From positions 29,698,001-29,762,000 of the forward strand of contig JBITNC010000002.1 of NCBI GenBank assembly GCA_050084985.1: 64,000 nucleotides of DNA. The letters are read 5' to 3'. Positions 42,738 to 53,334 of the stretch are shown piece by piece. The position numbers and the translations under genes were made by a program. This DNA is from Nageia nagi (taxonomy: Eukaryota > Pinophyta). How positions within the stretch are numbered: the first letter of the stretch is position 1; each line of letters starts with the position of its first letter. The notes below the pieces were generated by a model that was not told where the DNA came from, did no database searches, and saw nothing but the letters and a program-made list of their open reading frames with translations.

Positions 42738-43230
42738 TCAGTTCCGTAGATGGCCTTCCTTACCACAATGCTGACAAATCAATTTCTTTTCCTTCTTCTC
42801 AATCGAAGGATTCACAATTTTAACCCCACTAGAAATATCCTTCTTGGAACTAGGTGTATTTTTCTCCTCTCTGGTACACCTTTCCAAACCTTTTTGGATG
42901 CAACTCAGGATGTAAATGCCAACATTGATTGGTAGTGTGACCTTCAATGTTACGATGATCACAAATTGATCTTTTCTTGCTCAAAATCTCGCTTGAAGAA
43001 CTTGCAGGTGTAGTTTTAACCTCAGCAACACATGTAGATGTAAAAGCATTATGCACCTGATATGAACTCCCAGCTTCTTTATTTTGCAGAAATATTTTTC
43101 TGATATCAGCAAGAATTTCACTACATCCTTCGTCCAAATCAATTACCAAGCTCTCTAAGTAAGCGATTCTATCCTGAAGCTGATTAATCATTTTCTCTGT
43201 GAGATTCATGATTGAAACTTTTAACAACAA
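42738..43230 (-). pseudogene. gag-like protein with two zinc knuckles
   Basis: The frame 43230-42850 (126 residues) begins MLLKVSIMNLTEKMINQLQD and contains CDHRNIEGHTTNQCWHLHPE, a zinc knuckle (second Cys altered) followed by the LHPELxPKR stretch of some gypsy-like gag proteins. In another frame 42962-42738 has a second knuckle CQHCGKEGHLRN. The start lies about 70 bp downstream of a primer site, as expected of gag. It is short compared with a full capsid, so the element encoded gag and protease only, or the capsid part is lost. Confidence 0.65.
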
Positions 43231-43301
43231 AAATTAGCAATCCAAATAAAATGCCCAATTAATTAAAACTGCAGCAAATTCCCAAGTAAATCAACTTAGC
43301 T

Positions 43302-43313
43302 CTCATACCACTT
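43302..43313 (-). other. Primer-binding site of the gag-protease element
   Basis: The minus strand reads TGGTATGAGAGC, one mismatch to the Met-tRNA type site, five bases inside the LTR-C end near 43319. Confidence 0.75.
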
Positions 43314-43318
43314 GATCT

Positions 43319-44046
43319 GTAAATTTTAGTTGCATATGGCATTCTAAAATCGTCACATACAAATTTAAAACACACTTCCTAAGTGCTTGCAAAATTTGAA
43401 TTTTAAGCAACCATTCCAATTTAATTAGTTGCTAAATTAAATGCACCAATAAAATAAAATCAACACACAAAATAGAGAACACAAGTATTTATCCTGGGAA
43501 AACCAATGCAGTCAAAAACCCAACAATCCGAAAACTCCACTGTGATGTAGAACAATGTGAGTACACTTGCATTTCTCACAAAGGCTTCATTGCTGTTGAA
43601 AGAACAATCAACTGACTTCCTCCTGGATGAATCTTCATTGTTCTTCAAACTCAAGCAACATAAACCCACTACCACCTTCTTGGATTTCTTTAACAACCTT
43701 TCCTAGCCTGGTATTTTAAACTCTCCTTTTCTCTCCCAAGAGAAATCTCAACTATCTCTCTCTGTAAATAGAGCATTACACTAGCATGATCAAGATCTCT
43801 CTGAGCTTTTATAAGCTTGAATAGCTTCTGTAAGCTTCAGCAAAATTGAGTAATTTTAACCCAAAATGAACAACCCATCACTCACTGGATGGTCTCCTTT
43901 TATAATGTAAGCAGACGAAATGGTTTATACCCATCAAATATTCACTCTCCAACAGATTGTTGTCTTCTTCACCAATTTTGCAAACCATGCCACTCCATAT
44001 CTCCCCATTTTGTCTTTTGGTTTTACAACAATATTTAGTTTTAACA
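43319..44046 (-). mobile_element. LTR C (5' LTR of gag-protease element)
   Basis: About 728 bp, minus strand TGTTAAAACTAAATATTG to AAAATTTACA, followed by the primer site. A TATA-like stretch (minus GCTTATAAAAGC) lies near 43807-43818. No second copy is found in the window: the sequence that ends the element at lower coordinates is D1, unrelated to LTR C. Either the element is a chimera or its own 3' LTR has been lost. Confidence 0.65.
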
Positions 44047-44054
44047 AAAACAAT

Positions 44055-45330
44055 TGTTTTAACCTCCAGAATAACTCTCTGGAATATGTATGGTGAAATA
44101 CAGAGTCCCAAATTGAAACCTACAAGGTTCAACAAATTAAAACAACATCCAAAAATAACCAAATATCCAATAATAATACTTCAAGGGTGGATGCAGTAGA
44201 ATGATAATACTTGGCAATGTTTTGTAAAGGATGAAGTCAACCACCTTTTGACCAATTGAAGAGCCCCCATAAACACACCTCCATGAACTGATGACTTCCT
44301 TTACAAAGCTTGTGGATTTCACATGGTCGACGGTCTTCTCAAAACTTACGCACCGTTTCCAAAAGGTTGGTGGATCCCTTCTAGACAGCTGACAACTCTA
44401 CAAACCGTACGCAGCCTCCTTTAGACTCTGGGTGGTTTCAACTCATATGCGTGGTCTCTAAACTCCATACTTCTCCACAAATTAGTGGGCTCCAAAATAG
44501 ACATATCTTTCTCCAATCATCTGGTGCAGGTTCTTTAACACATGCAAGCCCAATCTTCTTCACAAGATGCGCTCCAATGATTGGCAAGATCCCAAAGTGA
44601 CATGGTGTTACCATAGTGATGCGACCTCCATGTCATACTTGTAGTTTTATGATGCGCAGTCCAATCACAGGGCAATCTCCAAGTGCCACACGTGCTTCTC
44701 TCCTTGGCGCTACATACCAAACCGGTCCTTCATGTGCATGTGGCCCAATGGGCAGACTTCCAACTGACGTCCTAAATGGTGGTCTCCAAAGGTTGACCTC
44801 GACCTTCATTGACACACACACACTACACTTCCAAACGATTGACGATTTCAAAAGACCGACCTAATATGCAGGCTTCCATGGGGGCACTAAAATGGTGGAT
44901 CTCAAGACTCTCAACGTAATCTCCAAGCCGCATGTGCTTCAAAGCACATTATTGACTACCTGGGCTCCACGCATTTACAAGGCAAGGCTGACATCTTTTT
45001 AATGGCGCCTACCTTCACCTAACGCGACCTCTCCCTTTTACTTGTCAAAAGTATTATATATGGTTGCCTATTTGGTTGCTTACTTGGCAGTGGATCCCAT
45101 TGGGTGGGATTTTAAAATATATGTATTTGCATTTTACAAACTTTTAAAAACATTGCAATATTAAACTTTTTTACAATTTTCAAATTAAATAATAATATTT
45201 TAACTATTATTTAATGAAAACTTTAAATTGCAATAAATCGCAAACCAAGAATCAAAATTTGATGTCGTTTGAACAATCAGGGTCAAGGAGATAAGACCTT
45301 CAATTAAGAGAGATAAAACTTCAACTTTCA
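44055..45330 (-). mobile_element. LTR-like direct repeat D2
   Basis: About 1.28 kb, homologous to D1 over nearly its full length (GGAATATGTATGGTGAAATA at the left, GAGATAAGACCTTCAATT at the right). Homology ends near 45330, where D1 continues to GGATCACA at 41793. No primer site adjoins its inner edge. Flanks do not give a shared target duplication, so D1 and D2 may be separate insertions or a broken pair. Confidence 0.6.
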
Positions 45331-46556
45331 GAAACTTTCAACAAAGTGAAGGCCATTGAAACACCAGAAAAACCAATACTAACCAAGAACAAGTGCCATA
45401 TTGTGGCTCAGCAAAGAAAACTAGTGAATGGTAAGGCCAGAATTTTTTTCATCTGAATGTATAATAGCAAGTGAATTAACGTATTGGTAGAACACCATTT
45501 GATCTTATAACCCTCAATTCTTAGAAATGCATATAATTTGGCTCAAAAGTTTTAACCAAGTGTCATATGAAAGTAACACAACCATAAAACATGACTAGAA
45601 ACAAGACAACAACACATTTGAAGTATGGGAAGCTACAAAAAAATTATCAGTAAAACAAAGTTGCAAAGTGCATGGAAAGAGTTACTCAGAAGAACTACTA
45701 GTATTATTGATTTGGTGTGAACAAAAGTTACACAACACTAGTAGAACATGTATAATCTACTGCACAATACGAACAGTAGCTTTCACTATAACTTAACCAT
45801 TACAACTAATAAACTGATAGAATTGTTCATTTTTTTAATCCTAATTTGCAGTTTTAGGCTTATGCAGCATTTCAAATAGAGAACCAAAACTATGATTAAC
45901 GACTTCTGTGAATAATGGCATAAGCACCTTTGACTTAAACAAACACAGCATTTTTACTAGTACTCATTAAATGAGTGCAGATGATTTTGAAAAGCACTTG
46001 GCAACCTATTTTAGAAAAATATCAAAACATTACAAGTCAGATAAATAAAGAGTAGATGCCCAGTTCATTGTCTTCAATATGGATAAAAAAAAATTGACAA
46101 ATTTAGTGACCAAGACACAAATACAGTGTGGAAAATAATTTTATAAGATCGTGGCTGTAAGGAAGAGTTGTTGCTAACCATACTTGCTATGTGTCTGTCC
46201 ATTATCACAAGAAACTAAAGAATCTCATTGGCTGTGAGTTGAAGAATCTCATTGGCATTGTTTGTGTCTTTCTTTTACAAGAAAACTCTTCTTGTTCAGA
46301 ACAAATATCATAGATGAAAATCTAAGAGCCAGTTGTATCTGAGCTTGGAGTATTGGAACCAGCAAAGTTAAGACTTCGAGCTTAAGAACTAGAAGGATTA
46401 AATGGTAGCCCGATAAATAGCATCACCTGAAATAGTATCCTGATTCATGCATTGCCAGTGCAAAATGATATTATTTACACGTGAACAAAAAACAAGAAGA
46501 AAAAGAAGACAAAATCACAAAACAAGAAAATTGTAGTTTGTTCTTTTCAAACTCAC
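45331..46556. other. Non-coding stretch, probable intron or downstream part of the dsRBD gene
   Basis: AT-rich, without transposon signatures and with normal-looking complexity. On the minus strand a plausible splice acceptor (ATACTATTTCAG) ends at 46429, 128 bp after the donor at 46556. Joining there gives only eight further codons before a stop. I see no other exon. Confidence 0.35.
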
Positions 46557-46782
46557 AGGCGTGTAGTTGGAGTGCCATAAGAGCTTTTCGTGCAGCTTTA
46601 GCTTCTGCCTCCTTCTTACTGTTTGCAATACCCCCAGTGTAGGAAATACCAGCAACTTCAACAGTTGCTACAAAAAGTGAGTTATGTATTTCTCCTGACA
46701 TCTTACATTGATACACAGGAAGGCTTAAGCCATTCTTTTGTACGTACTCTTGTAGAAGATTCTTGCAGAGACCTGTTGCATG
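46557..46782 (-). CDS. Exon of a plant double-stranded-RNA-binding protein (DRB family)
   Basis: A 226-bp exon on the minus strand bounded by acceptor TTTTCTATCTTTTCAG (ending at 46783) and donor GTGAGT (starting at 46556); phase 0 at the start, phase 1 at the end. It encodes a complete dsRBM: HATGLCKNLLQEYVQKNGLS at the N-terminal helix, LPVYQCKMSGE, VATVEVAGISYTGG, then NSKKEAEAKAARKALMALQL, with the KKEAEAKAA RNA-contact helix. The TGLCKNLLQEYxQK start is typical of the second dsRBM of plant DRB proteins, partners of Dicer-like enzymes. The first dsRBM and a start codon are not found in 46783-47600, so this is a gene fragment or one exon with distant neighbours. It is the only stretch here that looks like conserved host coding sequence. 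Confidence 0.8.
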
Positions 46783-47602
46783 CTGAAAAGATAGAAAATA
46801 TAGCCAAGTCAATAATGTCTTTAAAATTCACTATAGCTTGAAAGAGTATAGTGAAAGTTAAACTTAAAAAATCAAATCTTCAGCATAAAATTAGCAATCA
46901 ATAGTAACCAACCCTAAAGCCTTGAAGGTTTAAGCCACAGGAATGAGAAAAGACAGTTTGATAAGGGGAGTTATTTGGGCTTGCTTACCCAAGGAGAGAT
47001 TGACACATCTTGTTTACACGATCTTACAGATAACTGGAAAATTGTTAGCAACAAAAGAATGTAGAAGTCACACCAGTAAAAATAAAAATACATAATAAGA
47101 AATAAGAAAGAAACTTTATTAATGAAAGAATGTAGAAGTCACACCAGTAAAAATAAAAATACATAATAAGAAATAAGAAAGAAATTTTATTAATGGCCAC
47201 GATTAACCAAAGTAGGTCAACACGGACTGAAAATAGGTGCTATAATTCAATAAACTGAAGGAACTCAAAGGAGCTCAAAGCTAGATAAAGCCTAAACGTA
47301 ATGATACAATCAAACTAAATACAATGAACTAAAGCATGATATAATATTACTGAGCAAAATATGTTCAAACATTTGTTGTATCCAAAATATGTGGATACCA
47401 AAGTTAGATTTGATTGGTACTAAAGTAATGGGTGGTAGGACAAGCATGATCATCGCCAAGTACTTGAAAGAGATGATAAAATACAGGATAATGCTAGTGG
47501 GAAAGTGGATAGTGGTTGTCCCTGGCTGAGAAGTTCTGTGAGGAAAAATACCATGACATCTCAATATTGTTGTTTCCTTCAAAATTTGGAGGATAAGGGG
47601 TC
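46783..47602. other. Non-coding stretch upstream of the dsRBD exon
   Basis: AT-rich sequence without recognised genes. Contains the 71-bp duplication at 47054-47195 and, near 47505-47560, a scrap resembling the gypsy 3' coding end at 47800-47840 (CCCTGGCTGAGAAGTTCTGT). Confidence 0.5.
47054..47195. repeat. 71-bp tandem duplication
   Basis: 47054-47124 and 47125-47195 are identical apart from one base (AAACTTTATT versus AAATTTTATT). A single recent duplication in non-coding DNA. Confidence 0.93.
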
Positions 47603-47798
47603 AATCTTGCTAATGTTGCTGTTGAAAATAAGAGATGGTTGTGGCATCATTTAAATTTTGCAATTTTGAGGCTGTTAACATCTAGAGATGGTTTATGGTT
47701 TGCCAAAAGTGGAGGAGCATAAAACTGTTTGTGAGGGGTGTGCATTGGGAAAGCATGTTAAACATAATTTTCCTAAACGGAAAGCATGGAGGGCCTCA
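47603..47798 (+). pseudogene. Copia GAG-pre-integrase fragment
   Basis: Plus strand: NLANVAVENKRWLWHHLNF, then after a frame change MVYGLPKVEEHKTVCEGCAL and GKHVKHNFPKRKAWRAS. This is the zinc-binding region preceding the copia integrase (consensus LWHxRxGHLN...GLPxxxxxxxxCxxCxxGK). Only about 65 codons remain; it is the only plus-strand copia piece in the window. Confidence 0.75.
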
Positions 47799-47960
47799 TA
47801 CCCTGGTTGAGTAGTTCTGTAAGGAAAAATGTCATGGAGTCAAGCACCACTTGGGACACTTGGACAATTTGGTACACTTGAAGACAAAACAAGAAGACAA
47901 GCACCACTTCGAGATGCATTTGGAATTGCTTGAGGGCAAGCAATTTGAGAAGGGAGGACT
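47799..47960 (+). pseudogene. Gypsy G3 polyprotein tail and polypurine tract
   Basis: Frame reading HHFEMHLELLEGKQFEKGGL runs into GAGAAGGGAGGACT, a polypurine tract, directly before the LTR at 47961. This is the usual arrangement at the 3' end of plant gypsy elements. Confidence 0.65.
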
Positions 47961-48981
47961 TGTAATGTCCCCAATTTGGGACATCTAGATGTCAACCCTC
48001 ATGCTTATTTACTTTGACCTTTAGCATTTAAATTAGGAATCTTCTATTTGTCATTTAAATATAATTTGATATTTATATTTGTATCCAACTTGGGGAACAC
48101 CTAACCAAGGGCAATATGTAATTTGTTTTGGCTAAGTTAAGGGGGCCATTTTAATGTACTTAACCCCTCACACCTAGTCAGCCAACTCAAGGAGATATTG
48201 GGCCACTTAATAATATTTTATATCCTCCTACTTGGTCGGCCAACTTGAGGAAAGATATGATGTGAATTTGAGATCATATAAAGGCAAGTTAGAGCATCAC
48301 TTGAAGGATCATCTTGTGCATTAGATCTTGGATCATTTGGGATTTAGGGATGCTTCCCTTCTCTACCTTCTAGGGCTTAGGGCTGCTCCCTAGCCTAGAA
48401 GTGGCTCTTCTACACTTCTACATCAATTGGAAAGCTTGCGCCAACCTTAAGGAGCATTCTAGAGTCTTGTGCCTATCATTCTCGCCACTTGGAAGCTTAC
48501 GCTACTCGTTGGGAGATATCTTGGGACTTGCGCCAAGCTTTGGGAGCTTTCTTGGGTCTTGCACCAGCCTTTAGGAGCCTTGGTTGATCATATTCGGAGT
48601 CTTGTGCTTTGCCCTAGAACTTGTTACAGGCTTGTTACGGCCCTATACTTATTCTTTGTTGATTATTGATGATATTGGCTATCATATTGTGTCTTGAATG
48701 TAAATGAATGTTTCTATATATTTTTGCTATGCTATTATCTTCGTTGTGCATGGGAATGTATGCGGATTAGAGTGTTTTAGAGCTATATTTCTGTAAGTTG
48801 TACCCTAGTTTGGTCATATTTGCATGTTATATGAGCTTTATATCAGATTTGGCTTGTGCTGTTATATTCCAGTTTTGAGCGCATGTTTGGATGATCAATG
48901 AGCATTTACTTTGATGCCCTAATTTGTGAATAAGTGTGAAATTAAGTAAGAATTGGATAAACCCTAGAAAGGTACATTACA
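47961..48981 (+). mobile_element. Gypsy G3 3' LTR
   Basis: About 1.0 kb, TGTAATGTCCCCAATTTGGG to GGTACATTACA, with matching inverted ends TGTAATG/CATTACA. It abuts the hAT coding region at 48982, so G3 entered the hAT gene near its N terminus. A degenerate ~50-bp repeat with CTTGCGCCA and GGAGC words lies at 48420-48600. The 5' LTR is not in the window. Confidence 0.75.
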
Positions 48982-50458
48982 GAAAATATTTAGGACATAA
49001 CAAGGGGGTTCATGTTTGTTCACATACCAAAAATCCAAAGGTAAGGGTTAAATTCAACAAACAAAATGATGATGTTGTAAGGCTAAAAGAGCAAAGAAGC
49101 AAGATTGGTAAGGGTGGAAAGACTGATATTTGCTTGGCTGCTAGCAGTGAACCAAGGGTTGTCCATGAAGCAAGGAAGAGGTGGGCAATGGAGCTTGAAG
49201 ATGAGGTATCAAAACCTACATCTGGAATTAAAGACGGTAGATTGTTGAAAATGTTCAACAATCAAGAGAGAGATGAAGAGTACAGAGTGGCAAGGGCCAT
49301 CTATACTTGTGGCATCCCATTTAATATAGTTCTTTCCCCTTATTGGTAGGATTTGGTGAGAGCAATTAACTTAGCCCCTCAAGGTTTCGAAGGGCCAAAC
49401 TATGAAAAATTTATAACAATTTTGCTCAAGAAAGATAGGCAGCTTCTTGAGGATGTTTTAAAACCTATCAAGAGTTCATGGAGCAGCTTAGGGGTGTCCA
49501 TTATTTCAGATGGTTGGATTGATAAAATGCATAGGCCATTGATCAACATCATTGCATCATCACCTGCAGAAGCAATGTTCTTGAGAGCAAAAGATTGTTC
49601 AAGTGAGGTAAAAGATAGTAACTTTATTGTTGAAGTTTTAATTTCTGCTATTGAGCAAGTAGGCCCAAATAAAGTGGTGCAAGTTATCACAAATAATGCA
49701 CCTATTTGCAAAGTTGCAAGATTGATTGTTGAGAGTAAGTACAATCATATTTTTTGGACTCCTTGCATTGTCCATAATTTACATATGGTTTTAGAAGAGA
49801 TTGAGCATAAAATTCCATGGATTAAGAAGGTCATAGGGAAAGCATGAAAGATCATAAAACTCATCACCAACCATCACCTATCTCAAGCAATATATCAAGA
49901 ATACTCTAAATTGGAGTTGCTCAAAGTTGTTGAGTCAAGATATGCCTCAAACTTCATCATGTTGCTCCACCTTGTACAGGTCAGATCTGCATTGATGAGT
50001 ATGGTGGTGGGTGAGACTTGGGTTGAGTGGAGGCAAGCAGATTCAGAGAGGGGAAGTATGGTGCAAAGGCTATTGGTTGATGAGGATTGGTGTATCAAGA
50101 TAGATTTCTTGCTCAAGTTCACATTACCTGCATTTGAGCTTCTTCGAAAAGTTGAAACAAATAGACCTTTCTTGGGAGAGGTTTATGATGGCATGGATAA
50201 CATGGTTGAGAAAATTATGGAAATTATTACACATGAGGTTCCTACTCTTCTTTTTGTTGATGTTGATTTTGTGGAGCAGGTGAGTTCCATCATGGTTACA
50301 AGGTGGAATAGATTTAACATTCCGTTGCACACTTTGGTACATTCTCTAATGCCACGCTTTTATGATGAAGAAACTCATTGCTCAAAGAAATGGGAAGAGG
50401 AAGGCCCCAAATAAGGACAAGGAGGTGGCAAATGGAGTGAAGAGAGCCTTAGAGAGTT
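48982..50458 (+). pseudogene. hAT transposase (DUF659), N-terminal and central part
   Basis: One plus frame with two stops. 48982-49349 has a BED-finger remnant (KYLGHNKGVHVCSH), an Arg/Lys-rich stretch and YTCGIPFNIVLSPYW, ending at TAG 49347-49349. 49353-49847 is the DUF659 core: VSIISDGWIDKMHRPLINII, EQVGPNKVVQVITNNAP, FWTPCIVHNLHMVLEEIEHK, ending at TGA 49845-49847. From 49848 on come SRYASNFIMLLHLVQVRSAL and TRWNRFNIPLHTLVHSLMPR. A frameshift near 50395 moves into GKRKAPNKDKEVANGV, cut by an LTR at 50459. The Asp of SDGW and of TNNAP (usually TDNA, here changed) belong to the catalytic region. It would move hAT elements; this copy is dead. Confidence 0.88.
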
Positions 50459-51707
50459 TGTGACGATCTAAAATCACTCTCAGTACAAACGACTTCAACT
50501 ATGCAACTCAAACCCTTAACAAATGAAGCTAGCACACCTACGTTGGGCCCTTAGGGCACCCTAACACCCCACAATGCAAATATGAGCCTCCCAAGGCCTC
50601 CATGCAACCCCTACACCCTGACGTCGGCCCTCTAGGGCACATAGTAACACTTGGCACCTCAACGAATGCCTCACAAATATGAACACAACACAATGTAGCT
50701 TCCAACACCAATATACAAATGACAACATATACACATCAAAGAACAACACAATGGAGAGAGACACAAGCTATATTATATCATGGAATAACAATGGAGTACA
50801 ATGAGGATCTCAACATCTAGATCTAGGGTTCCAAACCCTTGTACAAGCCAAACACCATAGGAAAGACCAACTTCCTCAAACTCTGAATCCTCTTCTACGA
50901 AGGAGCCTTCTCGATCCCTGGATAACCATTGAAGGTAGAAGCTCACCCTCGAAATACCACCGAATGGACTAGGTGACCCACCTAAGTCGTAAAGTGCCAG
51001 GCTCCCAACCCTATCACCCCTCTAGACACCGTCTAGGAAGAATGCTCAGCACCACCAAGACTTGCAAGCTCGATCTGGTTCAGTGTAATAGAAGTATAAT
51101 CAATAGCTAACCTCATCATGGAGCTCCATCCTCAATATATAGCCTCTCGTGTCTATCCACTATGCCTCAATATCATCCCAAGCCAAGTCTATTCCAACGT
51201 TGGGGTCAACAGGTCAACCATGCCAACGTGAGGGTCATATTGGCCCAGTATGCTAATGTGGAGATCCCATGGGCCCAATGTGTCAACGTGGGGGTCATAT
51301 TTTCCCAGTATGCTAACGTGGGGGTCCCATGGGCCCAGTGTGTCAACGTGGGGGTCATAAAGGCCCTCAAGGCTGATGTGGGGTCTGATGAGCCTCTCAA
51401 GGTTGACATGGGGTCTGATGGGCCTCTCAAGGCTGACATGGGGCCCTCCCAATACTGCTATGCTCCTCTATGCACTCTAGCCTATGCAAGACTCATACCT
51501 ATCTAGGGATTCCCACAATCTGGGATAACCTAATAAAAACTAACACAACACTACTCAATGGGAGACTTTCCATTACTGGGCTCACAGTGGGGTCCACAGA
51601 CCATAAGCTCCTACTTGAGTTACATATGTACAACGTGACAATGAACAAACACTAGATTACAAAGTTACCATGACACAATTTGTCAATGGTCCAAATGGGA
51701 CGTCACA
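50459..51707. mobile_element. Gypsy-type solo LTR inside the hAT gene
   Basis: A 1.25-kb insertion interrupting the hAT frame between GVKRALESL and FPASIQTK. Ends are TGTGACGATC and GGGACGTCACA: the TGTGACG/CGTCACA inverted termini common to plant gypsy LTRs. No internal region or second LTR, so it is a solo LTR. A clean 5-bp target duplication is not visible (GAGTT left, AAGGT right). The body is GC-richer than its surroundings and includes the 30-bp minisatellite. Confidence 0.72.
51225..51443. repeat. 30-bp minisatellite (7 units) in solo LTR
   Basis: Seven 30-bp units plus a partial one, each starting (A/G)A(C/T)GTGGGG or similar (AACGTGGGGGTCATATT, AACGTGGGGGTCCCATGG, GACATGGGGTCTGATG). 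The first four alternate between two variants (QYAN-type and QCVN-type in translation), giving a 60-bp higher-order period; the last three are a separate variant. The period keeps reading frames open on both strands, which explains the long frames here. Confidence 0.9.
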
Positions 51708-52240
51708 AAGGTTGTTTCCAGCTTCTATACAAACTAAAGTGAGAATAATTTGCTTGTTTTCTTGTTGGATTGGAGCATTTTGTAGACATATCAGCTTTGG
51801 ATGAGAGAACCATGAACCCGATTACATGGTGGACTTGTCATGCGGCAAATGGTGTATATTTGCAAAACATTGCCATTTGTATTTTATCACAAGTAGCAAG
51901 CTCTTGATCAATGGAAAGAAATTGGAGCACTTATGGTTTCATTCATTCTATGAAGCCGAATAGGTTGGGATCACAGAAGACTAAGGATCTTGTATATGTG
52001 CATTCAAACCTACGCCATGTATCTCGTAGGGGTGAAGAAAATACAAGTGGGCCTCATAAAGACTGGGATGTGGATGCAAAACACTCAGACTTAGATCTCT
52101 CTCTTGCTTCTCTTAATATTGGTGGTGCAAGAGGAAGTGGAGTTGCCTCTTCTTCCAATCAACACTCTAATTCCGTTGAACAAGCATCTTGTTCTATTTT
52201 TGTTGATGAGAATAAGGATGAGGATGAGGATGAAATGTAA
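51708..52240 (+). pseudogene. hAT transposase C-terminal dimerisation domain
   Basis: Continues the hAT frame after the solo LTR: FPASIQTK, then MNPITWW, LQNIAICILSQVASS, a stop, and ERNWSTYGFIHSMKPNRLGS with LVYVHSNLRHVSR. The ASSSASERNWSTY context is the hallmark of the hAT C-terminal dimerisation region. The tail is acidic (DENKDEDEDEM) and ends at TAA 52238-52240. Terminal inverted repeats of the transposon were not found. Confidence 0.87.
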
Positions 52241-53298
52241 TTGTACTTGTACTTGTCTTTAGCTTATGTTTTATTTCATTTCCAATACATATAACCTCAT
52301 GTATAAAGGTTGATTTTGGATGTAAAGCCTCATCTATTAAGGCTTATTTTGGATTTTGTTGTTTGCATCATGTAATCATCTATGGGAGTTAATATAGACA
52401 TGGTTTTCCTTCTTAAATGTTATTAATGTGTACTATTTTTATATTTTTGCAAGTTAATGTGGTACTGTTAATCTTTGAATTTCAATTATGATTTTGCTAC
52501 ATTGGTTGGTGGTATGATCTTCAGTTTGATGGTAACCCCACTATGACATTTATCTATACCAAATTGGTTTGATGGTATTGTTATTGTTTTGAGCCTTTTT
52601 TGGAGGTAATATAATCATTTGTTTTTGCGATAGATCATTAAGAATTTTCACAATGGTAAAGCAAAAAAATATTTATCATCTATTTGAGTTTGAAGTCGTT
52701 AACTATTTTAAAATAGAAACAATTACAATATTGTTAACTTTTTTAAAATAGAAACAATTACAATGTTGGGCCTCGTTTTGTAATGATCTTTCATGTTGAT
52801 GCATTGCTTTTGTTAATGGTTTGAAAATTTAACAATATAATCAACAAAATATTTTTTACAATTGGATAAGAAATATGCATCAATCTTCTCAACACAAGTG
52901 AAGGTTTTTTATATTACAATAGGAAAAACATTACAATGCAAGAAACTCCTTTCACAATGATAGCAATAGACTTGGTTATCCTATGATGAGCATAAAACTA
53001 GTTAGTCTTAAGTCAACAACCTCATCTAATACACATGTTGTGACATAGCCACACCCACAAAGAGCTTTCTTACAACCTAACCATGATTTATTGATTACTT
53101 TCACTCGAACACAAGAACATAAGCATATTACAACACCTTAACACTCTTTATTGAACTCATATATCACACTCATACCTAAAAGAATATTTTCTCACTTGAG
53201 TATTTGACTCTATAAAACTCATGTTCTTACCTTTTGACTTGCCTTCCATTTCTTTGGAGTAGCTCTATTTATAGTCTAAATGAAGTATCTAAAGAATT

Positions 53299-53334
<36 letters not shown>

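Noticed and set aside
40967-44851. Frame conserved between D1 and D2 as a real gene
   Set aside because: Not called as a gene because the D copies are repeats of the same DNA and the frame is broken in D2; kept as a question under findings.
51162-51506. 114-codon plus-strand protein and overlapping minus-strand frames
   Set aside because: They translate the 30-bp minisatellite of a solo LTR; period divisible by three keeps all frames open.
53301-53330. Promoter TATA element
   Set aside because: A pure (AT)15 microsatellite with no associated gene.
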